Shown here: in pieces, positions 33,719 to 45,763 of the stretch | How the letters are laid out: each line of letters begins with the position of its first letter | How positions within the stretch are numbered: the stretch's first letter is position 1 | Source: Helianthus annuus | Lineage: Eukaryota > Streptophyta > Magnoliopsida > Asterales > Asteraceae | Assembly: GCF_002127325.2 (NCBI RefSeq) | Contig: NC_035434.2 | Coordinates: 77,259,343 to 77,323,342 of the forward strand | DNA length: 64,000 nt | Direction: 5' to 3' | Notes under the pieces: generated by a model | Databases searched by the model: none | The model's input: the letters and a program-made list of their open reading frames with translations, nothing else | What the model was told of the DNA's origin: nothing | Translations under genes and position numbers: made by a program

Positions 33719-35192
33719 TGTCACGGCCCCCGACCCGGTTTGACCCGTTTCAGGAGCCGCGGGACAGAAATCCTGCGGTATTTAATTTAGGCGACAGCGG
33801 AAGTCTTTTAAAACAGGATCTTTAGTATTAAAACTGCTCATTACATAATTTAGGGATAAAACCCAATAATTTACAATAATGTGATTTCCATGGAAATCTT
33901 TATTTTTAAAACATGTTCCTTTATTTATTTACACTGAGCCACTTTTCTAAGCTGGTAGTGCTTCCTGGCACTTTTCTTTGCTCACAACAGATTACCTGAA
34001 ACATGTTTGAAAAAGGTTTTGTCAGCGGGGAAATACTGAGTGAGTTCATTCAGTTTTTAGGAAATGACCCATAGTTATAAATTACAGCATAAGAGCGATT
34101 ACAATGGTTTACATCTTTTATCTTTATTTGGCTTTCTGCCACAATGGTGACAAGTCACAATGGTGACGATGGTCATACCACTATTAGGTTAATGAACTCT
34201 AATAGTGACGTTTCTCCCTAGTAGGTCAATGAACCTAACTGGGAGAAATAGTAATGTGCACAATACCCCACTAACCAATAAATCAAGATATCCACGACTT
34301 AGTCCCTGTAATTATAACACTTTGAAAATAATTTGGAGTATTGTAAAACAGTTGATAAAAAGAAGAATGACTCACATTGCAGATTTAACGAGCAGTGTAT
34401 AAGCCTACTGATTAGCCTTGATTATTTCTAATTTAACAATAATGCACACAAAACAGGATTAGTGATCAATACAGCAGTTACGATAATTTCCCGAGATCAA
34501 ATACTCGCAATGAATGACCAAGTGCAATACTTCAACTCATTTATCAAAGTGACAAACGACAAAGTATAGTACTTCAACTCGTATATCGAATTATCGACAA
34601 CGACAAAGTACAATGCTTCGGCTCATTTATCGGATTACCGACAAACGATAAAGCATAGCCCAATGTGGGCGGCACTTAGACATTCTTTGAATGTATTGAT
34701 TCCGGAAACTGAATCGTAATAGCGATCGAGTAATTACCCTGTTCTGTGGCAGCGATTCGATAATTGTGTGTGTGTGTTGGACTGTTTTGCTTATAACTCG
34801 ACCTACGTAACTCCGATTTTCGTCGTTCAAGTGCCAAAATTCAAGTCCCAACCCCTGCTATTTATACTGAGATTTTGACACCGTCGCGTAGCGCGAGGGG
34901 GTACCCCCTTAGGCGTCGCGCTACGCGAGTGACCACCCTATTTTCATAGAGTAGCCCTTCGTGCGTGTAGGCTTGCTGTGTTGTCAGTTTCTTAAAATTC
35001 GATTTTTACAATTAGTTATGAAGATAATCGTTGGCTAGGGTTTATCCCCCCCTGAGTTTTAGGGGCCCTGATCCTGATTCTGATTGTTCTGGAAATTTTA
35101 GGGTTTGCGTAGAATCACTTGGGTGTCTCAATTAGAGTTTCCTTAATAGCTAATTACTATCCTAATTAGGGATTTTAGTGACAGTTGTTACA
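33719..35192 (-). repeat. Element G 5' LTR
   Basis: Second 1474-bp copy next to the PBS. Differences from the other copy were noticed at about 33932, 34259 and 34710. Confidence 0.95.
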
Positions 35193-35246
35193 TAGAGCTT
35201 GACGGACGTTGATGTTGAAAGTACGTTCGCGGGCTGCTGGTTGCTG

Positions 35247-36526
35247 CTACTGCTGTTGCTGGGGCTGCTGCTGTTGTGTCTCTTGCTTCACTACCCTGTT
35301 GGGGCACATGTTTGTGAAGTGGTTGGGGTCACCACACTCAAAGCAAGCTCTAGCATGGATCGCGGGTGCAGGAGCCGCTTGTTGGCCTTGAGGAGCAGGA
35401 AGTAGAGCTTGTTGAGCAGGAGCTTGACCTTGAGTTAGGGCTGGAGCTTGACGTGGACCTGTACGGCAGTTGGCGATGAAATGGCCGTACATATTGCAGT
35501 GCACACAGTATCTGCAAGCGATTCCCACTGGATGGTGATAAGTACAAGTAGGGCAAGTCGGGTGAGGACCAGTGTATGCACGCTTGACCAGAGGTGCATG
35601 GGTAATCGGCGCCACTACTTGGCGGTGTTGAGGCTGCGGTTGGGCTGGAACTGATTGGAGAGGAGCGGCAGCGGTGACGGTGTAATTTTTGCTACTGTTG
35701 TTGTTGTTGTTGTTCTTCCTCTTGCGACGGGAGGACTTCGAAGATTGCGGAGCGGCGGCGGTTTCAGCGGTTGAAGCAGTGGTAACTTGATGTAGATTCT
35801 TCGAGGCTTTATCCCAGTAACCAGCCTTGACTCGCTTGTCTTTTATCTCAGCAGCGAGTAAGAAAGTTTCCTCAATGGTGGACGTCTTCGCAGCTTGAAC
35901 GAAAGCAGCCACGCAATCCGGAAGAGCACAGATATACTTCTTGATGGTGATTTCGGGTGTAGAGACTTGACCTGGACAGATTATGCTTAGCTGCTCGAAG
36001 CGAGCAGTCAACCCAGCGTTGCCGCCCTCCTTCTGCTTGAGATGCCAAAACTCATCCTCCAACTTTTGAAGTTCGTGAGGAGGGTAGAACTCTTTCATCA
36101 TCAAGTCCTTCAACTCATCCCACGTTAGCCCGTAAGCTGTATCATTTCCGTGCTTGTTTCTTTCGGTAGTCCACCAGTCCAGAGCCCTGGACTGGAAAAC
36201 GCCGGTGGTGTTAAGAGTGCGGAGATTATTAGGACAATTGCTTTGACGCAGGGTGACTTCAATAGAATCAAACCATTGAAACATGGCAGTAGGTCCATCT
36301 TCTCCGGTAAATTCTTTTGGACCGCAAGCTTTGAACTGCTTGAAGCTAAAAGCAGACTTAGGTGAATCAGTCCTGGATTCTTCTGAAGATTTGCTAGCGT
36401 TTTCATTCAGCTCACTAACAATCTGGGGATAACTTTCGTCATTTGCTTAGCGACGAGAGCGGCGATGCGTTTGTCATCATGATTGCGGCGAGCGAAGCGG
36501 GAATGGAACGATCCAAATGACGACAT
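35247..36526 (-). pseudogene. gag: Element D Gag, one frameshift
   Basis: The main open frame (35247-36284, 345 codons) has the capsid-like region (GVFQSRALDWWTTERNK, LTWDELKDLMMKEFYPP) and two CCHC knuckles at about residues 260-275 and 320-335 (CVHCNMYGHFIANC, CFECGDPNHFTNMC), with Lys/Arg/Asn and Gln-rich linkers. The frame is open upstream of that Met to about 36430. The likely original start is the ATG at 36526, in a frame offset by one base. The offset maps to a short C run near 36425. The Gag end abuts the insertion site of element G. Confidence 0.82.
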
Positions 36527-37678
36527 TGTCTGCAACAGACATCGCCATGGGATTCAAACACTTATATAATCGAATCTCACTTCACACGTACTACTACTAA
36601 AGCTTAGGAACACAATCACGTAAGACATAGGCACATAATCACGGAAGCACATAAGCACATAGAGCACAAAAACACGTAAGCCACAGAATCCACACTATAT
36701 CTTGCACGTATTCACCTATATACGCAACACGTATTCACCTATCATTCAAAGTCTGCGAGTTCGAGAATAACGATTGCGATTAGCGAGTACACAACGTGTA
36801 GCATAGCATAAGCGAGTAGCATAGCACGCGATTATCCACAAGTAGCGATTTGTTAACGTTTTGAGATAGATGTGCAGTGCGAGTCATGTGTGTCGGTCAA
36901 AGCGAGCAGTGAAAAGCGTATAAATCACCAAAATTCAAAACACATAAAAATCCACATAAGACGACAAATATCAGATTCAGCAGCTTTGGGCTCAGAATCG
37001 AAACACATAAAATCAGCGATTGCGAGCTTGAAATCGAGGATAAATTGTCTAAGGCTTGATAGACGTTGACTACCCAAAGTGATTCGACTATTCTCAAGGA
37101 TATACTTGTTGTCCTTTTTGGCCTAGCAGACTATGCTCTATAACCGGTTCACAGTGAATGGCACGCATCCCTTCGGTTATTTAAGCACTCAAGTCATTGG
37201 AATCCATCGAGACTTTGGTGAGAGTTTTGTCAAAATCAAAATAGAGAGTGGAACGAGCCATCAAGGTCCGGGTTTCACCCCTAACTTAGCGGCTACATTC
37301 CTGTTTGTGTGATAGAATCACGAGATTGAAGGAGAAATCTGCGTCAAAGTACGGATTTCACTCCTGATTCAATGCAAATTCTCGTGTTTATAAAAATGCG
37401 GGTCGAACAAGCGATTTGGTCGAGAGTTTGCGGTTTTCACACCAAATCTCTACCTAACCACATGTTCATTTTCAAAAATAGTGCAGTGCGACTGCCTTAG
37501 GGAAGGCAGTGTGATAGTATAGCATAAGTGCGAGTCGATCGAGGAATAGCAATAAGCTCGTACGTAACCCCTAACGGGTTCGCACAAGGCGGTCTGTTGG
37601 TACAGAGACTATTGACTAGGTCGTTTCTAAGACATTGACCTGGACTAGGTCGAGTCTGGCCTAATTCCTTATAGTTAT
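36527..37678 (-). other. Element D leader between PBS and gag
   Basis: About 1.1 kb without a recognisable frame, rich in GCGATT/AATCGC motifs. Long leaders are usual in this type of element. Confidence 0.6.
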
Positions 37679-37691
37679 GGCTCTGATACCA
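37679..37691 (-). promoter_or_regulatory. Element D primer binding site (tRNA-iMet type)
   Basis: TGGTATCAGAGCC on the minus strand, starting 3 bp from the LTR end. Confidence 0.85.
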
Positions 37692-37694
37692 ATC

Positions 37695-40386
37695 TGTCAC
37701 ACCCCAACCGATGGCGGAAACATCGGGGCATGGCACTGAGCGAAACAGATTGTCCATGAGTATCTATAACAACTATTAATTAACAGATATTAAAACGTCA
37801 TGTCCCATACCACAACATATCCAAATAAAAGCAGTTATTACAAATAATTATCTCAAAAACAAATACTGTTCCGACCACTCAGATTTAAGCGTGACATAAC
37901 TAGACCCCTAACTTGATTCACCAAGCACAACATTCCTAGCATCTTAAGCACCTGTCACATACGTTAAAATAAAGTCAATACACATAGTGTAAAGGTGAGC
38001 ATGCAAGTTTAATAGTATAATAGAGTTCGAAATCGTTTACGCATAACTAGTATGTAACATGTAGCAAGTGAAGGCAAGTAGGTTATCGACAGAGAAATAT
38101 GCACAGACGTGACTGCGAGTTGTAGAATGCACAGCACATATCCCCACTGGGACACGTGAAGTAAAGCCCTTAACAAACTCTGTCCACGACAGGTGCTGAG
38201 TCCAAAACTATAGTACTATCGTTGCTAAGGTGTCAGGCAACATTCACTGTGTTAACATAACATACAAGCATTCATAGAATAAGACGTAGCATGCAATAAC
38301 GGTCAGCGTATAAATAGTATTTGCGTTGTGTGTCGATTGTGATTTGAATAAGTAACGTATGTAACACCCAAAAGTGCGTAAAGCAAAAGGGGGTTCGAGT
38401 ATACTCACAGGTAGCGTTTAACAAGTAAAACTCTCTTGGATTGAAGGGAGCGCTGAGAGATTAGCCTGAACAGTTAACGATAGCATAAGCGATGAACGAT
38501 GCGTAAAACGGTGAAGAGTGGCTAAGTGTCGAATGGTAACCCAATCAGATGGCAATCCGATCAGTTGATCATTCGATCGGATGTCAATCTGTTCGGATGG
38601 TCATCCGATCGGATGGCCATTCGGTCAGATTGACTTTCTTTTGGTAAGCATGTGTTTGTGTAAGATGGATTTGAAGTTTTTATTGTAGCATTTTGAAAAC
38701 AGAGAAGTATCTCTACCCTTCAGGTCGATCGATCGAACGGTCATTCGATCGGATAGCGATCCGATTGGCAGGACACTTAGTTAGAACAAGTTCACAGCAA
38801 GATTGTCACTCGATCGGGTAGCAATCCGATCGGATAGCAATCCGTTAGAAACTGATGTTCTTTGAAAATTATGAAAATGTTTAAGTGTCGAAGTTCCAAA
38901 TGTCAGGTAATCGGATGGTCGTTCGATCGGATGGCTATCCGATTGGGCGCATTCCGTTCGACGTTCAGAGCTTTGCAAGTTAGAATAAAAATGTTTGCAT
39001 GTGGAACCAAGTGTAATCCGATCGAATAACTGTTCGATCGGATGGCTATCCAATCGGATGGCTATTCGATTGGGCGGCAATCCATCCCAACGAGCCTGAT
39101 CGTCTTGAACTTGATTATTTTTGAAAGTTTTGTAGTTTGCTCGAGACGGTATGACAACGTACTAAACAACGGAACCTCGTCAAGTCCCAAGTCGTTCGAT
39201 CGAACAGGGATCACCCTAATCCGACCAGTTGATTATTCCTTGACGGTTGTTCATGTTTATCCTGAAATCGGTTGTCTCGTTGATAGGATACATATCTCAA
39301 ACCAACACATCACTAGAGAGGAGTGGAAGGCCTGAGTGAGCTCTGATTCTATCAGTTTTTGAGTGCATTGAGTGTAAAAGAGTTGAAAGAAAGTTAGAAA
39401 ACCATCTTTCAATCCTTTAACCATGAAAATGTTTAGATCTTATGCGAAAATCATGTTTAATCCTGTGGAAATCCTTCAGATCTGAGTTATTCTTGGTGGA
39501 ATGAGGTCAAAACTTGAAGTTCATAAGAACCCATGATGACATCATCCTAGAACACCTCAAATCCGCTGATTTCACGGTTAAAAGTTAAGATTCAAAGGTG
39601 AAAATGATGAAGAAGTCTATGTAGATCATAGAAGTACAAGATTTAGGTTGAAAACTTACAAGAATCGCGAGAAATTGAGAGAAAGAAGGTCTTGAGCGAG
39701 ATGGTCTAGTGAGAGAGTTGTCACATCACAAATGATGTGACAGGAGGGTATTTATAGGTTGCCAAAAAGGGAAAGGTGCACAAGTGTCGGATAGGATGGC
39801 ACCGATCGGATGACACTCCGAATGGATGGCAATCCGATCGGATGGCCATTCGGTTGAGTGGTTACTCGATCGAGTGGCTCCGACGAGTTGGTTTTCGCTG
39901 TTTCGTTTCGCGTGTTGAGCGTTGCGATACGATTAAGCGAGTTTCGATTAAGCGATGCGATAGATTAATAAACACATAAATAATATATCTAACATATAAT
40001 CACTATAAATAACTTGCGTTTAGCGTTCGCGATTTAGTTGCATTGCGATAGAGTTGCGATTGTGTTTCGATTAATCACCACAACATAAAGTAAGCATGCA
40101 TAAGTAACACATAAGTAACACACACACGTAAAACAATCTTCAGAATCTACCAATCAAGGTGCGAGCGCGATAAAACATGTGATAAACATCGATTAAACCT
40201 TGATTATTAATAGGTACTCCACATAATACAACTAAAGTGATTAAATAATAGGCTCGATTACAAGTCGAAGAAGTCAAATCAGTAATTAAGCAAGGAGTGA
40301 CAGATCGCAATTAGCAATCTTTTCTTCCTTTGACTTTAATCTTGACTTTGACTTTGACTTTGACTTTCGTAACACGGGGTGTTACA
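37695..40386 (-). repeat. Element D 5' LTR (2692 bp)
   Basis: Longer than its partner, chiefly because the 16-bp arrays have more units: about 38540-38640 has six consecutive units against two in the other LTR, 39013-39080 has four against three, and 39803-39880 has five against four. A smaller deletion near 40160 partly offsets this. Confidence 0.92.
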
Positions 40387-40472
40387 TGGGTGGTGATGTA
40401 GTGGGTTTAATTTTAGGTTATTGGACACTTTTCACTCTATAAATCCTTCTTACACTTCTTACAATTAGGAGC
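40387..40472. mobile_element. Right part of the G-rich foldback element
   Basis: Ends in CTTCTTACAATTAGGAGC, the exact inverse of 22911-22928. The LTR of element E begins at the next base, so its outer TSD cannot be seen. Confidence 0.6.
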
Positions 40473-40720
40473 TGATGCGTGTAAAATGCAACATAAAAAT
40501 TACATCAAATGAGGCATAAAACTAACCCTTTTAAGTACTAATGTTGGAAAAAGTATGTTTTTGTCTTCCTTTTGTATTTTCAGGATTAAATGAGCTCAAA
40601 TTAACAAAAGAAGCAAAAAGACAGCTAAATCTATCATAAATACAAGAAAAGGAACAAAAGTGGATTGCCCGACCCCTTGACAGCATCCTCCCAAGCAAAA
40701 CAGAGAAGGCAGAAGACTGA

Positions 40721-40940
40721 ACACGCCCCGTGCTCAGCGAGCACGGGGCCGTGCCCAAGAAGCAGCAGAAAATACAAACCTGTAGAAGCTTCTATTGCTC
40801 ACCACGGGGCCGTGCCCAGTGAACACGGGGGCGTGCCCAAAGTACTGCAGGCGCATTAATTGTAATTGCGAATTACAATTAATGAAGAGAGATAGTGTCA
40901 GAGGGGCACGGGGCCGTGCCCAGCGGACACGGGGCCATGC
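40721..40940. promoter_or_regulatory. Paired palindromes upstream of element E TATA
   Basis: Pairs at 40721-40754, 40802-40836 and 40906-40940, each two copies of (N)CACGG(G)(G)CCGTG(N) whose starts are 20 or 21 bp apart. The last pair ends 17 bp before CTATAAATAGG. Confidence 0.75.
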
Positions 40941-41213
40941 CCAGGCTTCTGTTCAGCCTATAAATAGGAGTGCTTGGAGCCATTGCAACTCATCCCTTGG
41001 CACACCACCTCTCTCACACTTCATCCACCACCCACCACCATCATAATACCATCATCCACCACCATCATCCTTGTTCAGCGTTTAGAGGTCCTGCAAGGGA
41101 CCTGGGTCAAATTTAGTAGGACCTCCTTCAATACCCAAAGGTATTGGATGGCGGGGGTCTAAACTCTTTGATCCCCTCATAAGTTAACTACTATTAATAC
41201 TATAACCCGGCTA

Positions 41214-41412
41214 TTTAGGACTGTATCCCTGCTGACTCAGACTACTTCGTCGAGGGTAACGTCACCTCCAAAAGAGGGGCCTACCATAATTCGCATTAAT
41301 AACTTAATTAATTATCTTTCAATAATCCGACCCTTTCGGATTGTATCCTTGCTGACTCAAACTACTGGGTTGAGGGTAACGTCGCCTTCAAAAGAGGGGC
41401 CTACTACAATGA
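41214..41412. repeat. Imperfect tandem duplication in element E LTR
   Basis: Two copies about 120 bp apart share GGAYTGTATCCYTGCTGAC, GAGGGTAACGTC and CAAAAGAGGGGCCTAC. The same duplication is in LTR 2 (about 61262-61452). Confidence 0.75.
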
Positions 41413-41808
41413 CTAAGATAATCTCTTAAACAAGTGCAAAAGTGAGACAATAATCAAAGGTTATACTAACACACGAGTCGGATCCAAGTGATTCATCTTG
41501 TCTATCTGTTTTTGTTTTTATTTTTTTTTCAGCATTTAGTTAGTTTTATTTTCTTAGTTTAAAAATCTTTTTCTAACATTTTGATTTGATTAGACGTTGA
41601 GGATAAACCGGTACTAAAAGCTCTTGTGTCCTTGGACGACCTCGGTATCTTACCAGCACTATACTTCGTCCACGATGGGTGCACTTGCCCATATGTGTGT
41701 TTAGTGTTAGTAAATATCGTGTTTTATAAATTTAAAACTTGGCTAAAGTGTAAAAAGGGCTTAAAATATATACCTAAAACATATACACACTCGCACGCAT
41801 CAAGTTTT

Positions 41809-41826
41809 TGGCGTCGTTGCCGGGGA
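41809..41826 (+). promoter_or_regulatory. Element E primer binding site (tRNA-Asp type)
   Basis: TGGCGTCGTTGCCGGGGA, identical to the PBS of element C. Confidence 0.85.
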
Positions 41827-41928
41827 CAAAAGGATTTTAAGAAAGTTAGGAATCAACGGCCTAATCATTTTTTATTTTCTTTTTATTTTTTTAGAATTTT
41901 CTTAATTTTTCAGCTTCTGCAGAGCTCA

Positions 41929-42128
41929 GCACGGGCCGTGCCTGGTCGGACACGGGCCGTGCCCAGCAGTGTTACTGGCAGTTTTTAGTTTTCCGAGTTA
42001 TAGAAGGTTGACCACGAGGCCGTGTCGGTGCAACACGGGGCCGTGTCCAACTCTCCAGTAACAGGGGTCTGGAAAACAATCACTGTAACTCCGACCACGG
42101 GCCGTGTTCACTGAGCACGGGGCCGTGG
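41929..42128. promoter_or_regulatory. Paired palindromes in element E leader
   Basis: Pairs at 41929-41962, 42012-42046 and 42095-42128 between PBS and gag, with starts 20-21 bp apart. A pyrimidine-rich TTTTATTGCAG acceptor-like site at about 42157-42167 follows. Confidence 0.7.
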
Positions 42129-42200
42129 TGAACCTTCTGACCAACATTCTTTTCTGTTTTATTGCAGGACTTGGAACCAGACGCCACCTCTACGTAGTGT

Positions 42201-43490
42201 ATGAGTTACAGGTCTAATAAAGACATAAAAGAACCTCTAGAAGAACCCAAACGCTTTCTCAGAAAAAGACTCAAAGCTAAAAACCAAGAGAAGGTTTCGG
42301 GGAACCCACTTCCAATGGCAGACCAACGTACCCTCATGGATTATCTACGACCCACCGTAGGTAATCTCGGCGCCACTATCAATGCACCGAACGTTGAAGC
42401 CAATAACTTCGAACTTCGGCCACATTTGATACAGATGCTTCAAAACTCTGCAACCTTCCATGGGCTTGCGGACGAGGATCCCCATCTACATATTACTAAT
42501 TTCTTAGAAATATGTGATACCTTTCGGATCAATGGAGCATCAAATGACGCCATCCGCCTCCGAATGTTTCCTTTTTCACTAAAAGACCGAGCAAAAGCTT
42601 GGCTTAACGCCCTCCCAGCTGGATCGGTAAACACCTGGGATGAACTAGCCCAAAAATTTCTATATAAGTATTTCCCTCCTGCTAAAAAGGCTAAATTAAT
42701 GACTGAAATTAATACATATTCACAAGAGGACGGGGAATCCTTATATGAAACTTGGGAAAGGTTCAAGGAGCTATTGCGAAAGTGTCCACATCACGGCCTT
42801 GCGATATGGCAACAAGTATCCACTTTCTATAATGGGTTGTTGCCACACACAAGGCAAACACTTGACTCTAGCTCCAGGGGACTTTTAGGTAATCGTCGCC
42901 CGCATGAAATATATAATCAAATTGAGAAAATTGCTCAAACCAATTTTCAGTGGCACACTCCCCGAGGCAATAAATCTATTGCCCCGGGCGCCCATAAGGT
43001 TGATGAAAGCATTTCTTTACAAGCCCAAATCGAGGCCCTCTCTTCAAAAATTAAAAAGTTGGAAATGACAAAAACGGTCTCGGTTATGGCTTGTGAAGGG
43101 TGTGGTGGGCCACATAAAAATTGGAGTTGTATGAAAGAAACAGACGATCAACAAGAATCGGTAAACTACATTGATAATAGACCTAGGCCGTCGGGTCCTC
43201 CAACGGGCACCTACAACCAAGGATGGCGAAATCACCCTAACCTTGGTTGGAGAGAACCCGGAAATGGTAGTAACCAACAAAGCGTAAACCAACGAACAAA
43301 CTTTCAACAACCAAGAAATGAGTCACAAAATTTCCCTCAACAACAAGGTGGACGAGAAAGGCTTGAAGACACTATATCTCGCCTCATCTCCGACCTTGAA
43401 AAGAAAAACTCGGATAGGTTTCTACAATTAGAATCAAATGTTAGAAATCAACAAGCTAGTATTCAAAACATCAAAAACCAAATAAGTTAA
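42201..43490 (+). pseudogene. gag: Element E Gag
   Basis: 429 codons from the ATG at 42201. The capsid-like Retrotrans_gag region is at about residues 85-230 (FELRPHLIQMLQNSATFHG, MFPFSLKDRAKAWLNALP, GESLYETWERFKELL), a parallel of element C Gag. One CCHC knuckle follows (CEGCGGPHKNWSC, about residue 295), then an Asn/Gln-rich region with PGW-like YNQGWRNHPNLGW. It ends at TAA (43488-43490) in a conserved stretch where element C reads Gln, so this is a nonsense change: the same frame stays open to 44438 through the protease. Confidence 0.87.
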
Positions 43491-44438
43491 CTAGCCCAAA
43501 ATTTCTCCGAGAGACCACAAGGCGCGCTACCAAGCAATACCGAAACAAACCCAAAGGCGCAAGTTCATCTCATAACACTACGGAACCGCACTGTGGGTCC
43601 TACGGAAGGCCCGCCGCTTACCGAGGAGACCGCAACACGGCCCCAACAAGAGAAGGGTTCCCATCCCTTACCAGAGCCTACCAAGGCTCCTCGAGTTCCG
43701 TACCCCGGTAGGTTAATCCGTCAAAAGACCAATGAGCAATTCGCAAAATTCAAAAGTCTACTAAAACAATTGCATGTCAACATTCCTTTCATTGACGTCC
43801 TAACCCAAATGCCTAAATACTCTAAGTTCATGAGGGACTTCCTCACTCATAAAAGGAAAATTGAAACATTGCAATTAGTTAACTTAGGCGAAGAATGCTC
43901 TGCCCTCGTACTCAACAAACTCCCCCAAAAGAAAATTGATCCCGAAAGCTTCATAATTCCTTGCTCGATCAGGGACTCCCCCGTTCGTAATGCACTAGCC
44001 GACCTCGGGGCTAGCATTAACCTCATGCCCGCATCAATGTTCAAAAGACTCGGCCTAGGAAAAACGAGTCCTACAAAAATGAGTATACAACTTGCTGATC
44101 GATCCGTCAAATTCCCGCAAGGTGTCATTGAAAATCTCCTAGTCAAGGTCGACAGTTTCGTCTACCCGGCCGACTTTGTTATACTTGATATGGAAGAAGA
44201 CACCGAAGTCCCCCTCATACTAGGGAGACCATTTCTCGCCACCGCACAAGCAGTAGTGGATATGAATGACGGAACACTCACTTTAAAATATGGGGATAAT
44301 GAAGTAAAGTTCGGGGTTGGGAAGAGAATAGAGGACGATGACCCGGTCAACTACATGAAGGTTATTGATTCGAGTTTGGATGATGCTCTCCGACGGTGCA
44401 ACATGGGATGCAAAACATCCTGCTCGGAAAACATATAA
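43491..44438 (+). pseudogene. Element E aspartic protease region, end of ORF
   Basis: In frame with gag after the single TAA. It contains the Gag tail, a linker, and the protease domain with ALADLGASINLMPASMF and DFVILDMEEDTEVPLILGRPF. A true stop follows at 44436-44438. No RT follows, so the element ends its coding capacity here. Spacing and motifs match element C closely. Confidence 0.85.
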
Positions 44439-45763
44439 CCTCGCCTTGGGTCTAGCCAAGGACCCTTATAAACGTGGCGCACCACGGAGGCATTCCGCGG
44501 AACTATCCTTAGTTTAGTTTAATCTTTTAATTTTAATTTGCAGAAATAAAACGCACTCATAGTGGTCAAGGATAACAAGGGAAACGAGAAACATAGGCCC
44601 ATGCACGAAAACAGGGCCATCCGACAACAATTTCTCCATTACAGTAAGCTCAGCACGGGCCGTGCCCAGCCAACACGGCCCCGTGCTGAACATCCTGCAG
44701 ACAAATGCCGAGTTCAGGTAACTGGACACGGGCCGTGTTCCCCAAACACGCCCCTGTGTCCAGGCTTCTGTTTCTTTTCTTTAATTATTGTTACTGGCAC
44801 CTGAACACGGGGCCGTGTCCAGACTGCCAATAACCTAAAATTTTGCTTTTAACACCATTTTACACATTCAATCAACCTAAAAATTTATTTTTGGACACAT
44901 TGAGGACAATGTGTAATTTAAGTGGGGGGGGGATGCTAAAACCTTGAATTTTGCAAGTCCTAATAACAAGCCTTACACAAAACTCTATTGGAACCGCTAA
45001 TCACCCCAATTTTTTTTCAAAAATTTTCATTTTTTTTACTTGTCTAAGTTTAAGTTGGGAATTCTAAGACTAACAAGGTTATATTTTTATAAGTTTACAA
45101 CCGATAGCATCGTGATAAAAAGAACCAACATAAGAAAATTATGAAACGACATGACAAGCTTAGTTAAAATTTGATTATATATACTTGATCACATAAAAAC
45201 CCATTCCCACAAAAGTGAGTTTTGAGCCTTTATTGAGCATACAAATATACATCTTTACGCTAAATGCTCATTTTTCGTTTCTTGTGTGAATAGCCGCTAG
45301 AACTTGCCACGTCACTACATTCCCGGTCCTTACCAACTTAAACCCAAGTAAGTAAATGATGGAGGCATTAGGACTAACCCTTTTTCTTTCAACACCATTA
45401 TTTTTATTTTTCTTTTTCTTTTCACCTACCCAAAATTCCCCCTAATTAACCCCTTTGAGCCTAAACCTTTTCATTTCTTAACCCAAAATCCTTTTTACCC
45501 ACCAAAAACCCTTTTTATTTTTACCTTTTATTTTAGTAACAAGCTCAGTTTTCGTGTGACTATGGAAAAAAATGTAAAATACTTTACAATGAAGTTTGAA
45601 ATAAACAAACAAAGCTCCTCAAACAAAAGCTTGTTTGAATAAATACTTCATTAAAAAAAATAATAAAAAGTCACAAAAACACAATGTTTTACGAAAACCG
45701 ACGCTTGTTACGCCTTTTCGCTCTTTTCTACTAACCACTAACCCAACTACCCACCTTCAGCCC
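44439..45763 (+). other. Element E 3' region, first part
   Basis: Non-coding. Palindrome pairs lie at 44653-44686 and 44726-44759, with a single site near 44803. A polypurine-like tract AAGTGGGGGGGGG (about 44919-44932) follows GAGGACAATGTG, resembling the 18141-18177 block of element C. The rest is AT-rich, ending at the AGCCC target of element H. Confidence 0.75.

Larger units (their letters stand above)
29167..35192 (-). mobile_element. Element G: non-autonomous gypsy element nested in D
   Basis: Identical-length LTRs (1474 bp; about three differences by eye) are flanked by the perfect TSD TAGAG (29162-29166 and 35193-35197). A tRNA-iMet PBS is at 33697-33709 on the minus strand, and the purine tract GGTGGGGAGGA is beside the left LTR. 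It keeps an intact-looking gag but only scraps of pol, so it must depend on other elements for RT and integrase. Confidence 0.95.
23178..40386 (-). mobile_element. Element D: chromovirus-type Ty3/gypsy element, minus strand
   Basis: The LTRs are 23178-25797 (3') and 37695-40386 (5'). A tRNA-iMet PBS lies beside the right LTR and the purine tract AACTGGGGGAGGC beside the left one. Gag, protease, RT, RNase H, integrase and a chromodomain-like tail occur in order on the minus strand, all damaged. Flanks TAGGT (23173-23177) and TGGGT (40387-40391) are a probable TSD with one mismatch. It is interrupted by element G at the gag-protease junction. Confidence 0.93.
40473..41802 (+). repeat. Element E LTR 1 (1330 bp)
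   Basis: TGATGCGTGTAAAATGC to CACGCATCA. Compared with LTR 2 it lacks about 310 bp (the segment 60811-61119 of LTR 2), which brings CATCATCC next to TTGTTCAGCG. It contains three palindrome pairs and the TATA box CTATAAATAGG at 40958-40968. Confidence 0.88.

Noticed and set aside
36872..37069. Small frame in the leader of element D
   Set aside because: Short, no motif, opposite to the element's transcription.
40721..42128. CRISPR-like look of regularly spaced palindromes
   Set aside because: Repeats are short and paired rather than evenly arrayed, lie in an LTR and leader, and the window is plant DNA.
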